Shown: one piece after another, positions 9,795 to 20,400 of the stretch
Position numbering within the stretch: the stretch's first letter is position 1
Layout: every line of letters begins with the position of its first letter
DNA from: Chloropicon primus
Lineage: Eukaryota > Chlorophyta > Chloropicophyceae > Chloropicales > Chloropicaceae
Assembly: GCA_023205875.1 (NCBI GenBank)
Contig: CP060762.1
Location: 124,001-188,000, forward strand
Direction of reading: 5' to 3'
DNA: 64,000 bases
Program-made: the position numbers and the translations under genes
The notes under the pieces: model-generated
Seen by the model: the letters and a program-made list of their open reading frames with translations, nothing else
Databases searched by the model: none
Told to the model about the DNA's origin: nothing

Positions 9795-11040
9795 GGCAAG
9801 TCCGTCCGTGGTTCAGGTCATAGTACTCCTCCCCTTTCAAGTGCTCGCAAACACCCTCCTCTCTCTCAACTAGTCCGGCCGAGGCTTCGACGCTCTGTCT
9901 CCTTCAGTCCTGTCGCCTGCGGCTACTCCATCCTCGCTCTTTCGACCCACTCCTCCCTCTGTCGAGCAGAGCAGTGCCCTATCCAGTCCACAAAGGCCTC
10001 GTTGCTCTAGTGTATGGTGTATGGGGTTCCACCCAACCTCGGGCTCGTCCCAAGCCAAGGCCTTCTCGAGCTCCGTCCGTCTCTGTCCGTCCGTCTGTTT
10101 CTTTTTTGGGGTCGGTTCGGGTCAACCTCAACCTCTTCCCCTTGGCCTCACCAAAGCTCGTGTCTTGGACGGGTTCTCGTCCACAAAGGCGGTATCTTGG
10201 CAAGATTAGTAGTACTCTCTCCCCGTCCCCCCTTGGCCCCTCTCTCGCCCTCCGCACCCCAAACTCAAAACTCAACTTTTCCGAAACTCGTATTTGCTCG
10301 ACCGCGAACCTCCTCAAGACGGTTTCACTGTTAAAACCCTAAAAACCAGAGCGTATTTCAAATTTCAAGTCCGAGGAACGTTTCCAAGCCCAGAGTCCGT
10401 CCTTCTGCACCAAGATCTGGCCTTTCCCTTGCCCTGTAGTGTTTCCGTCTTGGGCCACCGCATTTGTTGAAGGGAAGGAGTCGTTGAAGGTTTTCCATTC
10501 CATTTGTTCGTGAGAGACGTTTCCATTTCTTCGCGAATTTGCGCACCACGAGTCTCGGGATGGTCTGGTCCCACGTGGTAAATCCGTGTTACGCCTCCGC
10601 CCGTGGGACCCGGTTTTGCTCTTCTTCCCTCCTCGTGTGAAACGTGTCTCCTAGAATTGACTGACCCAGCCCAGGAGGAGGGAGGAGAACGAGGCTTCAG
10701 CTTCAAGGTCAAGCGAGGACACAAGTCCACACAAGTCCAAGTGACGAGAGCAAGACGAGAGCAAGACTCACAAAAGGAGACAGGTCGTTGCACATTGCAT
10801 TGCTGGAGACGCCAGAGGACCACCCAAGGACTTGCTGGCGAGCACCGTGACCTTGGTAGACAGGAGAAGGAGAAAGACACTTCACTTGGTTCGAGAACCG
10901 AGGAACAGACTTGGGAAGGAGTCCAGTCCCGCTTGCTTGATTGTCGAGAGGGGACAGAGGGGAGGAGGGGGACCTTGGTCAAGAATTGAGGTTGCTCGTT
11001 GTTTCGGATTGTTCAGGGATTCCTTTCGTGTTGGACCGAC
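9795..11040. other. Long divergent intergenic region
   Basis: 1.25 kb between the kinase start and the coiled-coil gene start. Open frames here are short, of mixed composition and show no recognisable domains. One telo-box-like AAACCCTAA lies near 10335. The region must hold two promoters, and possibly a long 5'UTR or a non-coding 5' exon of the coiled-coil gene. I see no RNA gene. Confidence 0.5.
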
Positions 11041-12656
11041 ATGGCTTTGGGTATCTCAGGAAGCAAGCCACCAACTGCCTCGTCCCGAGGAGGGAGCAGG
11101 AGTGGAACGAGTGGTGCAGTCAGGGTAAGGAAAACGTTTTTTTTGTTCTCTCTCTCTCCTCTCTCTCTCTCTCTCTTGCTCTCGGGAGTTCTCTCGCCCC
11201 CCCACTCCCTCTCAAGCTTGAGTGCTGACACACCACCTCGCCTCTGCCTCTCTCGGAACACACAACACACAGGAAACGGAAGCGAGTGTGTTGCAAGACT
11301 TGCAAGGGAAGCTCAATGGCAAAATGCGACAAAAGTTTGCGGTAAGTGGTGTCCTCCTCGAGGTGTTCTCCCCCGCCACCCCCAATCACCCCGTGGTGTA
11401 GCTCAAGCTTATCTGACGCCTCGGTTCGCTACCTTTGACTCCTCCTCCCTCGCCAGGCCGTTGCCACTGAGTTGCCAGCGCAAGAGATCATCGCCAAGGA
11501 GGTGAGCAAATTCCTTAATAGCGGAAGGAAGATATCCGTGAGCGCTCTGGATTCCCTGGAGAAGTCCATCAAGCTCGCACTGACCGGAGAGAAGCCAGCC
11601 AAGGCTGTCAAGTCCGGCCGCGTCAAGTCCATGACGGACGAGTGGAGCGAAATCATGAAGAAGGACCAAGAACTTTACCTCGAGCAGGAGAAGAAGCTCA
11701 AAGAGGAGCAGTTTAAGAAGACCCTTCAGATGAAGAAGGACCTCGAGTCTCAGATGAAGGAGAAGACCGAGATCCAGACCAAGCTGAAGCGGGAGGACTA
11801 CAAGTACTATGCCGAGGACCAGAAGGCGGTCGAGCAGTGGAAGCTCGAGGAGGAGAAGAAGGAGGTCGTTAGAAAGCAAAAGATGCTAGACATAAAGAAG
11901 CAAAGGGCGCAGCAGATCGACGACAGGATGACTCGAAAGAAGCAAGAGATCAACAAGAAGAAGATCGAGGAGGACGAGCTGAAGAAGAGGATCGAGATCG
12001 AGACCATCAAGGAGATGGAGAAGGAGGAGTCCATCAAGAAGAGAATGAAGGAGGAGATGGAGCAGCTCTTGAAGCACAACGAGAAGAACAAAGCTCTCAG
12101 GGCGGAGGCGAAGCGTGTCGAGGAGGAGATCGAGCTCAAGTACCAGAACGACTACATCAAGTTGCTGGAGCAACAGGAGAAAAAGAGGGCCCAGGCCCTT
12201 CTCGACCTCAAGGCCAAGCAGGACAGGCAGGAAGCCATCGGCAGGGAGATCGGCGAGTACAAGAGGTGGGTCGACCCAAAAATCATAGAGGACAACTTCA
12301 AGAAAAACGAGCAGGCCGAGGCGAAGAAGGAGGCCGAGAAGCAGAAGAAGAGGATCGAGATGAACTACGAGGTGAAGAAGATCCTCGAGCAGCAAATAAA
12401 GGAGAAGAACGAGATCAAGGCGAGAGAGGCCGAGATCGAGAGGAAACACGTGGAGCAGTTCAAGCAGGAGACTTTGGAGTTTGAGACCGAGAAGGAGAGG
12501 AAGAGGAAGGAGAAGCTACTGACGAAAATCAGGCACAAGGAGGCCCTTGAGGAGCAGATGAGAGAAAATGCCAAGAGAAGGGAGGTTACCTCGGCCATGT
12601 CAAGAATAGAAAAGTCGTTGAACAGGAGAAAGCTTGAGCAGCTCAACCTCAATTAA
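11041..12656 (+). CDS. Long coiled-coil protein, trichohyalin/plectin-like, possibly axonemal
   Basis: Three exons, 11041-11124, 11273-11341 and 11457-12656, all phase 0, with GTAAGG and GTAAGT donors, give 450 residues. The first about 110 residues are Ser/Gly-rich and then weakly helical. Residues from about 115 to the end are one almost unbroken highly charged coiled coil of E/K/R/Q with heptads, ending MSRIEKSLNRRKLEQLNLN. This composition and length resemble the trichohyalin/plectin-homology proteins of cilia and flagella (CFAP45/CFAP53 type), but low-complexity helices match many families and I cannot assign an orthologue. If it is axonemal, the organism or a life stage is flagellate. 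The first exon begins after a run of stops, so the ATG at 11041 is well placed. Confidence 0.7.
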
Positions 12657-12894
12657 AATACTGGCGTTACATTCCACGCGTGTAACGTACAAACGGGGAA
12701 TGCAAATGGAAGGGCGACCCCTCTCCTTCCACTTGCAAATGGAGTTTGGCTCCCGGGATTTTTTGGTGTCCCCTATCGAGGGAGCGTTTCTTCGTTCCTT
12801 TTCAGGCCTCAAAAAGCTAGTCGAGTAAATTTAATGAGATAGGTTTGTGTGTAGTTTAGCGCCTTTTTTACTCCTTGTGTCGAAGACCGTGTCT

Positions 12895-14280
12895 TCAAGT
12901 CGACGCTTGTGCCATCTTCATCCGGCTGAAGCGAAAGAAATCCCTCCAAAGAAGCTCGAAAAGGAACTCCTTCTCTTCCCCCCTCTTCACCTCTGCGATG
13001 GACGACGTGCTCTCTCGAGCGCCACCCAAGACCTCCTCACAGGCCCTTTTCACAGAGACGCAGCCGAGGCTGAACCAGGGTGCCAGCTGGTCGGGAAGGC
13101 TCTGAACCCCTTGCCGTTGAAGCTTTCCACGGTTCATGCCGCGAGGCAGCAACCCTCCCTTCACCTTCTTGCTGTGGTGCTTGAGGTATGACAGCGCCCT
13201 GTCCTCCCCTCCCCTCGCTCTGCACCCGTCCTTGGTCTTGATGTGCAAGGCCTTGGAGGCAGGGCTGTCCAGGCCAAGCTCCTGCAAAGTCGGAATGTTC
13301 CCTCTTGGAATTTTGCCCCGGGCGAGGGCTGGCCACTCCTTCAATTTCTTCGGCGTCCGCGCCGGGGGTTTGATCTCTGCGCTCTGAAGCTGCTTGCAGA
13401 ATGCCGAGTAGTTGGTTGGCATGGATTTGAGTTCGAACGGAACGTCGTCGATGTGATGCAAGGTGCTCGACCCCCAGCACCTCTCGAGCCTCCTCTCTTT
13501 CCCCCCCGTCACAGACTTGTTGCTAGACTTGATTGCCTTCTCCACGGCTTCCTCGATCTCCTGATCCCTCTTGGAGACCTCCCCCTGGCAGAACACCAGG
13601 GTTGCCTTCACCTCGTCACAAAGTTCCGGGATGATGTCTTCCGGCTTGCCCACCCTAACAACTAAGTCTGACCCCAGCGACTTGAGCTTCTTGCGAAGGG
13701 CTCGGACAGCTTCCTGCGTGAACGCTGCCTTGTACGGACCAGCCCTGTCAAACCTCCCCTTGTTCTTTTGGGCCGAGCTTCCACCGCTGCCTCCGTACTC
13801 CCTCGTATCAAAGCAGAAGACAGGCAGGATTGATGAGCATCTCTTCATCGCTTCCGATAAGGCTTCGTTGTCGTGGACTCGGAGGTCGTTCCGGAACCAA
13901 AGCACGCCAGCCTCGCCACTTGGCCCTGCGCCACTTGGTGGCGTGGGATCGGTGCTCTGCCCGGCGAGCTCGCAGGCCTCTCTTGGGCCACGTCCCCTGC
14001 GCACCTGGGAGAGCCTGCCAAGGAGGACCTGGAATGGGCTTGTGAGCACCAGGCGCAGCTGCCTCGACCTCTCGAGGAAGCCCTCCCCCCTCAACCTCGT
14101 GGACGCAGGCCCCTGCCCCTGCTCGTGCTCGGCAACCCCCGCCCTCGGCCTGTTGCCGCTAGGCCCGCTCCTCCTCACCCTCTTGCTCCTGTCACCCCTC
14201 CTCACCAGCTGGACCTGGGCTGCACTTGCGAGGCGGGAGGAGTGAGCGAGCGAAAAGCTCGCCAAGCTCGGAGGCATCAT
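12895..14280 (-). CDS. PHR2: PHR2-type photolyase-like protein (N-terminal photolyase half only)
   Basis: From the ATG at 14280 the protein is 461 residues. It has an N-terminal Ser/Arg-rich leader (MMPPSLASFSLAHSSRLASA), probably a plastid transit peptide. The photolyase alpha/beta domain starts near residue 125 (GVLWFRNDLRVHDNEAL, ILPVFCFDTREYGG, LVVRVGKPEDIIPEL, STLHHIDDVPFELKSMP). It ends soon after FELLWRDFFRFSRMKM. Normal photolyases and cryptochromes continue for about 200 residues with the FAD-binding helices. The plant protein PHR2 (about 447 residues) stops at the same point, so this looks like a true PHR2 orthologue and not a broken CRY-DASH gene. The frame stays open upstream of 14280 to 14508 but without a better start. 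A splice-acceptor-like CATGGCAG near 14490 leaves a 5' exon possible. Function unknown. Confidence 0.8.
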   Translation of the reverse strand: MMPPSLASFSLAHSSRLASAAQVQLVRRGDRSKRVRRSGPSGNRPRAGVAEHEQGQGPASTRLRGEGFLERSRQLRLVLTSPFQVLLGRLSQVRRGRGPREACELAGQSTDPTPPSGAGPSGEAGVLWFRNDLRVHDNEALSEAMKRCSSILPVFCFDTREYGGSGGSSAQKNKGRFDRAGPYKAAFTQEAVRALRKKLKSLGSDLVVRVGKPEDIIPELCDEVKATLVFCQGEVSKRDQEIEEAVEKAIKSSNKSVTGGKERRLERCWGSSTLHHIDDVPFELKSMPTNYSAFCKQLQSAEIKPPARTPKKLKEWPALARGKIPRGNIPTLQELGLDSPASKALHIKTKDGCRARGGEDRALSYLKHHSKKVKGGLLPRGMNRGKLQRQGVQSLPDQLAPWFSLGCVSVKRACEEVLGGARESTSSIAEVKRGEEKEFLFELLWRDFFRFSRMKMAQAST

Positions 14281-14541
14281 CGCTCTCGCCCTTCCTTCGA
14301 GCTTGGACTGCCCCTCGTGCCCGGCAACCTGAGAGTGAGGTTGCTGATGACCACCGCGAGAGGAGGAGGGGGATCTCTCTCGGCACGGAAAGGACCCCAT
14401 GGCCAGCACAACCCGCTCGTTGCGCCGGCACCACTCGCTCACCTCCTGCCAATCGTTCATCCCTTCCGACCGTCTCGCCTCCAACTGCCATGAGATCACA
14501 ATCAACACAAAAAAACGGAGCAGAAGCGTTTAGTTGTCTCC

Positions 14542-14590
14542 CATCTTCACCACGCCGCCATTCTTGTCAAGCGAGGGCTCTTTCGAAAGC
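14542..14590 (-). promoter_or_regulatory. 5'-proximal repeated element, copy upstream of PHR2-like gene
   Basis: On the minus strand it reads TTTCGAAAGAGCCCTCGC, then 18 nt, then TGGTGAAGAT. The start-to-start spacing is 36 nt, the same as in the copies near 25065, 45305, 53205, 59225 and 60765. It lies in the orientation of PHR2, about 260 bp before its ATG. It may be a core promoter module or a shared 5' leader exon ending in a GTGAAG donor. Confidence 0.55.
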
Positions 14591-14724
14591 CTGCGACACA
14601 ACGGATCGCCTCCACTTCTTCTCCACCACCTCCGCTTTCCTCCCCGTCGTCCCTCACCTTTCCTCCTTCAACAACGCAGACCAGGCGCAACAACCGAGAG
14701 ATCTGCTGCAGTGGAGTGGAAGGG

Positions 14725-16590
14725 ATGGCGTCCAAGGTGGCGACGGCAGGCGCACTGCTGAGGCAGTGGAAGGGTCTCGGGACCAAGTGCGTCCCTCGTG
14801 GGATCGGTAGGCAGCTTCCGTGGCCTCAGGGGACGTCTGGCGTGAGTCCAGGAGGAGCGAGGGACGCGTTCTGTCGAAGGTATGCCACGGCAGAGGCCAC
14901 AAGAGGGGGAAGGCATGAGGGGAGGGCTTGGGTGAAGGGGTTGTTTGCGGTGGGATCTCTGGGCGTTGGAGGGGGATTGGTGGCGGGGACGACGGTGTAC
15001 AGCAGGGATGCGAAGGGGAAGGGGGTGGAGGTCGAGTCAGGGTCGCAAGTTGTGAGTGGGATAACGAATGGCTTGGCTCGTTCTGCAGTGTTTTACTGGT
15101 ATGCCTTGCCCATCTACACCCAATACAAGTTGACGGAGTGGTGGTTCGATGGCACGCCGTTCGAGGACAGCGAGTACTACTGGGATCTCCTGCACGACAG
15201 GCACTGCGGGACCGTGGAGTACGTGTGCCTGCTCCTGAAGGGTTTCTACCTGAAAGGGGCCCAGGTGGCTTCGACGCGGGATGACTTGCTTCCGCAGCAG
15301 TACCTCGCGTTCTGCAAGAAGTTCCAGGACGAAGTTCCTACAGAACTCGCGGGGCGGGAGGAGCTGGAGAGGACCATCTGCTCCTCTCTTGGGATCAAGG
15401 ACATCCACGAGGTGTTCGAGTGCATTGATTCAACGCCCGTCGGGGCGGCGTCCATCGGGGTGGTCCACAGGGCGAAGCTCAGGGACGGCCGGGTCGTTGC
15501 GGTGAAGGTTCAGTTCCCCGACATCGAGGAGAGGTTTCGAAACGACTTGAAGACGGTGAAGAGGTTCTGCTCCTTTGCTTTGCCGTCCCACATGCCCTTC
15601 CTGGATGAGATAGAAAGGCAGTTTCTGACGGAGTTCGACTACAGGGGGGAAGCCGAGAACCTGGAGAGGATACGGAAAGACGTCTTGCCTGGGTGGAAGC
15701 GGCACGTGTACATCCCGTACGTCGTCAAGGATCTTTGCACCAAGGAGGTGATGGTGATGGAGTACCTCGAGGGCACAAACCTGTTGAAGTCCTTGGTGAA
15801 GCAGTACGAAAGGTACGCGGCCAAGCAGGGCCTGACCCTGAAGGAGCTCGCAGAGAAGAGCGCCGGCGAGGGGAAGGGGAAGGGCGGCGGAAGCAAGGCG
15901 ACCTCTCTCGCTGTGCAGGGCGCCAAGATGTACGTTGCAGAGAAAGTGGCCCAGCTGAGGGACCTTGGGCTGAACCTTCCTCGCTTCCTTTACAACCTCA
16001 CGCTCGGGTGGGTGCCGGGGTGGGCTGTCCCGTACAGGTGGTCTGAGCGGCCCATCAACCTCGCCAGGGTGCTGGACATTCTGATGCAAGTCCACGCCCA
16101 CGAGATATTCCGGCACGGCTTCTTTAACGCTGACCCCCATCCGGGGAACATCATGCTCCTGAAGGACGGCAGGATCGGCCTGATCGATTACGGGCAAGTG
16201 AAGCAGCTCAGCCTGGAGAAGAGGGTCGAGTACGCCAAGCTCGTGGTCTACCTCGCGAAGGACAAGAGGAAATCCGCGGTTTTGCAGGCGACGGAGGGCA
16301 TGGGGCTCGTGACCAAGAACATGAACCACCAGATCATCTACAGGACCCTCGCCTTCTTTCACGACAGGGACACGGACGACGTCACCGGGGGCAAGAACAT
16401 CCAGCAGTTCATGGACTGGTGCAACGCGGAGGATCCCATCCTCGACCTGGACGACGACTACGTTCTGGTCGGGAGGGTCTCCCTGCTTCTCAGGGGTCTT
16501 GGAAACGCCTTCAACTTGAAGTTGAGGGTGACGCAGTACTGGAGGTCCGAGGCGGAGAGGTTGCTGAGGTCCGCCGGGGTGCGGGCGTGA
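14725..16590 (+). CDS. ABC1/ADCK (UbiB-family) atypical kinase, probably mitochondrial
   Basis: 621 residues. An Arg-rich presequence-like N-terminus (RQWKGLGTKCVPRGIGRQL) precedes a hydrophobic glycine-rich stretch near residue 75. The UbiB-family motifs follow in order. The KxGQ helix appears as YLKGAQVASTRDDLLP near residue 177, with Ala in place of the motif Gly. The Ala-rich nucleotide loop is PVGAASIGVVHRA, the lysine strand is VVAVKVQFP, the catalytic region is FFNADPHPGNIML near 470, and the metal site is LIDYGQ near 489. Family members support coenzyme Q synthesis or lipid homeostasis in mitochondria and plastids. KxAQ variants are known in some eukaryotic subgroups, so the change need not mean loss of function. 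A charged Gly/Lys insert (about 385-400) is lineage-specific. The first ATG in frame is at 14725. Confidence 0.88.
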   Translation: MASKVATAGALLRQWKGLGTKCVPRGIGRQLPWPQGTSGVSPGGARDAFCRRYATAEATRGGRHEGRAWVKGLFAVGSLGVGGGLVAGTTVYSRDAKGKGVEVESGSQVVSGITNGLARSAVFYWYALPIYTQYKLTEWWFDGTPFEDSEYYWDLLHDRHCGTVEYVCLLLKGFYLKGAQVASTRDDLLPQQYLAFCKKFQDEVPTELAGREELERTICSSLGIKDIHEVFECIDSTPVGAASIGVVHRAKLRDGRVVAVKVQFPDIEERFRNDLKTVKRFCSFALPSHMPFLDEIERQFLTEFDYRGEAENLERIRKDVLPGWKRHVYIPYVVKDLCTKEVMVMEYLEGTNLLKSLVKQYERYAAKQGLTLKELAEKSAGEGKGKGGGSKATSLAVQGAKMYVAEKVAQLRDLGLNLPRFLYNLTLGWVPGWAVPYRWSERPINLARVLDILMQVHAHEIFRHGFFNADPHPGNIMLLKDGRIGLIDYGQVKQLSLEKRVEYAKLVVYLAKDKRKSAVLQATEGMGLVTKNMNHQIIYRTLAFFHDRDTDDVTGGKNIQQFMDWCNAEDPILDLDDDYVLVGRVSLLLRGLGNAFNLKLRVTQYWRSEAERLLRSAGVRA

Positions 16591-16653
16591 CCGGTTGTAA
16601 CGGCTCTCAAAGTGGTGGTGGTGCGCCACAATAAGAATGAATTGATTGCCAAA

Positions 16654-16698
<45 letters not shown>

Positions 16699-17417
16699 AT
16701 ATAGCTATATCTAATCTCTATCTATCTGAATTCTACAAGGATGTGACTGTGAAGGTAGGCCTAAAGTTCCCTCGCCATGCGGTGCAAGGAAAAGCAATGC
16801 AAGGAGCCCTCCCCTTTGTCCGTCCCTCTCCCCGCTTTCAGTGCAGGACCTCAATCCAAGCGATGCGGGCCTTTTCTGCCCAAGAACTTCTTTTTTCGGC
16901 TCTTCTTCCCCCTCCCTCTGGTCAAAGGAGAACTGTGGTCCCGCGGTGTAAGGCTGCAATGCCGTAGGATTCCATACGGCCTTAGGGTTCTTCTTCCAAG
17001 CCGAACAAGACGACGGCTGGGGCGGAGAGAACAAGGAGACAGGAGAGGATTGTCGAGGCAAGGGAGAGGTCATTGCATTCGCATCCTCTTGCCCTCGACT
17101 TGTCCTCCTGGACGCTGCAGACCTAGGTCGTGTTGTGGAGGCGCGCGCGCAAGTGTGTCTTCGTCATTATTCTATCTGAAAACAAGGATAGACTGGAGAG
17201 GGAGAGACACACCTTCATCTTCATCTTCGTCACTGGAGTGGATTTGGGTTGAGTGGCAGAGCAGAGCTTGAACCATTGGCTGGCCGCGTCCTTGGTGTCC
17301 TAGACTCGCTTGATTATTGTCCAACCATTAGCCAGCAGCCAACAAGAACAAGTCTTTGCCATACCACACATACATACACATACCTCCGAGAGTCTAGTCT
17401 AGTCTAGTGTTGTCAAG
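16591..17417. other. Intergenic with CT/GT microsatellite, upstream of PKG
   Basis: 827 bp between two plus-strand genes. A (CT)n run followed by (GT)n and ATATAGC lies at about 16658-16705, in the presumed 3'UTR of the ABC1 kinase. A telo-box-like TTAGGGTT is near 16984. The tail before the PKG ATG contains CATACACATAC-type A/C runs and repeated CTAGTCTAGT. No gene or RNA is seen. Confidence 0.55.
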
Positions 17418-20400
17418 ATGGCCGAGCGAGCAATCATGGCCCTGCTGGACCCGCGCAGGAACTTCAAGTCGGACTTCGACCAGCAGCTTGTGCAGGAGAC
17501 GGTCGACCCCATCATTGCGGGATACATCCGCAAGAAGGGGTTGAAGCCTGCCTTGCGTTCGATACTTCGCATCACAACCGACCAGAACTTTCGTGAGGTT
17601 TGGGCCAAAGACTTCGAGCACATGCTTCAGAAGGAGGGAGACCTGACAAGGAAGGAGCTGAAGGAGAAGGTGGCGAGTGGGGTCGATCTCGAGCTGCTGC
17701 GCAGCCGGGGAGCGACCGAGCACGAGCTCGAGGTTGCTGGTGTTCCACCGGGAAAGCTGGACGAGGAGAAGATGATCGAGGAGGATAACTACGAGGAGTT
17801 CCTGAAGAACATCTTCTTGCAGGCGGACAAGAGGATGAACGACGTGAACCAGAGGGAAGTCGCGAGTGCTCTGAATGACTTGAACAAACTCACGAATTAC
17901 ATGAACATCTTGGTCAAGGACACGACGGACTACATGTCCAAGACCAACGACCTCATGCAGAACACCGGGGAGGCCGAGAGGTACGCAGGCACGACGAAGG
18001 GAAGCCTGGGAAGTGGCAGAAACGTTCATCAGATCAATCTGAAGGACGTGTCTCCAGACGGAGCCACCATGGACCTCACCGCGAGCAGGCTGGCCAGTCC
18101 CATGGATTCTTATACCTCCCAGAACGACAGGGACAGGAGACTCAGTAACGCGTACGAGCAGAGGAGGCTGAGCAACGCTTACGAACAGAGGAGGCTGAGC
18201 AACGCTTACGAGCAGAGGAGGCTGAGCAACGCGTATGAGAACAGAAGGCTCAGTAATGCCATGGAAGGCAAGACCGTTGCTTCAAGAGGGGTGGGCTCTC
18301 AGATGGAGGGAAATATGAGCACGATCAATATGACTCAGTTCCAACTTCCAGGGATCAACGCGGCGGCGAACAACATCAAGTTCTGCAAGCTTTTGCTTCA
18401 GTCCGGTGTAAAGTGTTTCTGCTTCTCGCGAAAGAATCCTGCCAAGGCGCCAACGGAGTACTGTCTGTACAGGGACGGCGACCAGCTTTTCTGGAAGCTG
18501 AAGAACAAGGGCAAGAAGACTTACCTCAACGTGGTGAGCGCGGCGGAGGGTTTGCCTCTTTGGTTCACGGACGGCGACATCTTGAAGAACTCGTTCATCA
18601 AGGCAAAGTTCTTGGGCAAGAACTTCTTCGAGAGGTGCTCCCTCCAGATCAACATGCAGGACCTGAGGAAGAAGGTCGCGGTGGAGTGCGTGTTGACCTT
18701 CGAGGCGGACGTGATTGCCGAAAAGCTTGCGTTCTACTTGAACACCGACGCCCTCGACGATAGCATGACGAAGATCAGGGGCACCAAGAGGGCCTCCATC
18801 ATCATGCAGACAAGGAGCAGAGCGAAGACGCTTCAGAACCAGTCCCAGCAAGGCAACTTCATCTCCCAGAACGAGGTCAAGAAGCAGGACAAGGCGTCCA
18901 ACGCGTTCTACACCAACACTGCGGCGAGGAAGAAGCAGGAGAAGACGAAGAAGGAGGCAGAGTTCCTTCTCAACGCCATGTCCAAGTGCCCCGTCTTCAA
19001 CGGCATCAGCGACGAGTTGAAGAACGAGGTCGTGCAGGTGGCCAGGAAGACGAACATTGCGGAGGGCATGATCGTGTGCCAGAAAGGAAACTTTGCGAGC
19101 AACTTCTACATTGTGGAAGAAGGCTCTTTGCTGGCTTATCTGAGCGAGATGGTGGACGAGTCCTCTATACCGGACATCGAGTACAAGAAGGAGGATTACT
19201 TTGGAGAGTGCTCCCTGATATTCAAGTCACCAAATCTGCACCACGTGATTGCGGATGGAGACTGTGTTCTGTGGGCCCTGGATCAAGAGACGTTCAAGAA
19301 AGTTGTCTCGGGCAACGCTGACCTTCAGAAGTCCCTTGACACCCTGCTTGAGGTCGCCATCTTCAACGGGCTGGACGATGCAATGTTTGCGAACATTATT
19401 CTGGACTTCGAGGTGCAAAAATTCGGGCCAGACGAAGTCATCGTGGCCATGGACTCCAAAACTCCGCGCTTTTACGTCCTGCAGGGCGGCACCGTGGATG
19501 TTGCTGGCAACTGGTACGGGAAGAGTGAGACGTCCGATAGGGTGGAAAAGAGTCTCAACATACCTGGTCAGTTCTTTGGTGACTTTGAGCTCTGTTTTGA
19601 CTTGAATATGGCGAGGACGTACAAAGCTGGGGCCAAGGGGGCTACATTGCTTACTCTGAGCAGGCAAAGGTTCGGCGAGCTCTCCGACTTCATCGTCGAG
19701 GTCTCTGAGAGCAACTTGAAGAGGCAGGTCCTGCACAGTCTTCCTACATTCGCAACACTTGATGACTTTGAGGTCATGGATGTCATAGACTCGTTTGAGG
19801 TGGAGACGGTTAAGAAGGGAGAGTTGATCATTAAGAAGGGAGATATTGGTGACAAGTTCTACTTCATCAAGACGGGAGAATGCGTCGTGATGGACAAGGA
19901 CAAGGATGGAAACCTGAAGATTTTGACCAAGATCATTGGCCACGCGTCTTTCGGTGAGCTGGCTCTGCTCAGTGACGACCCAAGGAGTGCTTACGTTGCT
20001 GCGGACACGGATGTGGAGCTCTACTCCTTGACGAGGGAGGCCTTCAGGCAGCTTGTGGACACAGCCAACAAGCAGGGCTCGAAGAGCAAGACTCTGAGCA
20101 TCATTTCCAACATTGACCTTCTCAACGCTCTTTCCGAGAACGATTTCAGTGTCCTCACGGATGCCTTGAACGTCGAAAACTTTTCGGAGGGCGACAGGAT
20201 CATCAAGAGCGGGGATATTAACGACAAATTGTTCATCGTTTCCAAGGGAGAGCTCCTGCTGACAAGGGACCAAGAGTCATTCACTGAGAGGGTCCGCTTG
20301 CTTCCCGGTAACCACTTCGGGGAAAGGGCGCTGATGCAGGCGGAGCACTGCTTTTACAACGTCACCGCAACTCGTGTGACGGAGCTCCTGACGCTGTCGA

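Noticed and set aside
10333-10342. Telomere-repeat-like AAACCCTAA
   Set aside because: Single copies here and near 16984 only. No tandem telomeric array. At most a telo-box promoter motif.
10365-10989. Frames of 128-205 codons on both strands in the long spacer
   Set aside because: They overlap each other on opposite strands, have mixed composition and no recognisable domain. Treated as non-coding.
12895-13480. PHR2-like gene as a broken CRY-DASH pseudogene
   Set aside because: The stop lies at the same point as in plant PHR2, there are no internal breaks, and the length from 14280 (461) is normal for PHR2.
15430-16629. A 399-codon minus-strand frame opposite the ABC1 kinase
   Set aside because: Shadow of a real gene with all family motifs on the plus strand.
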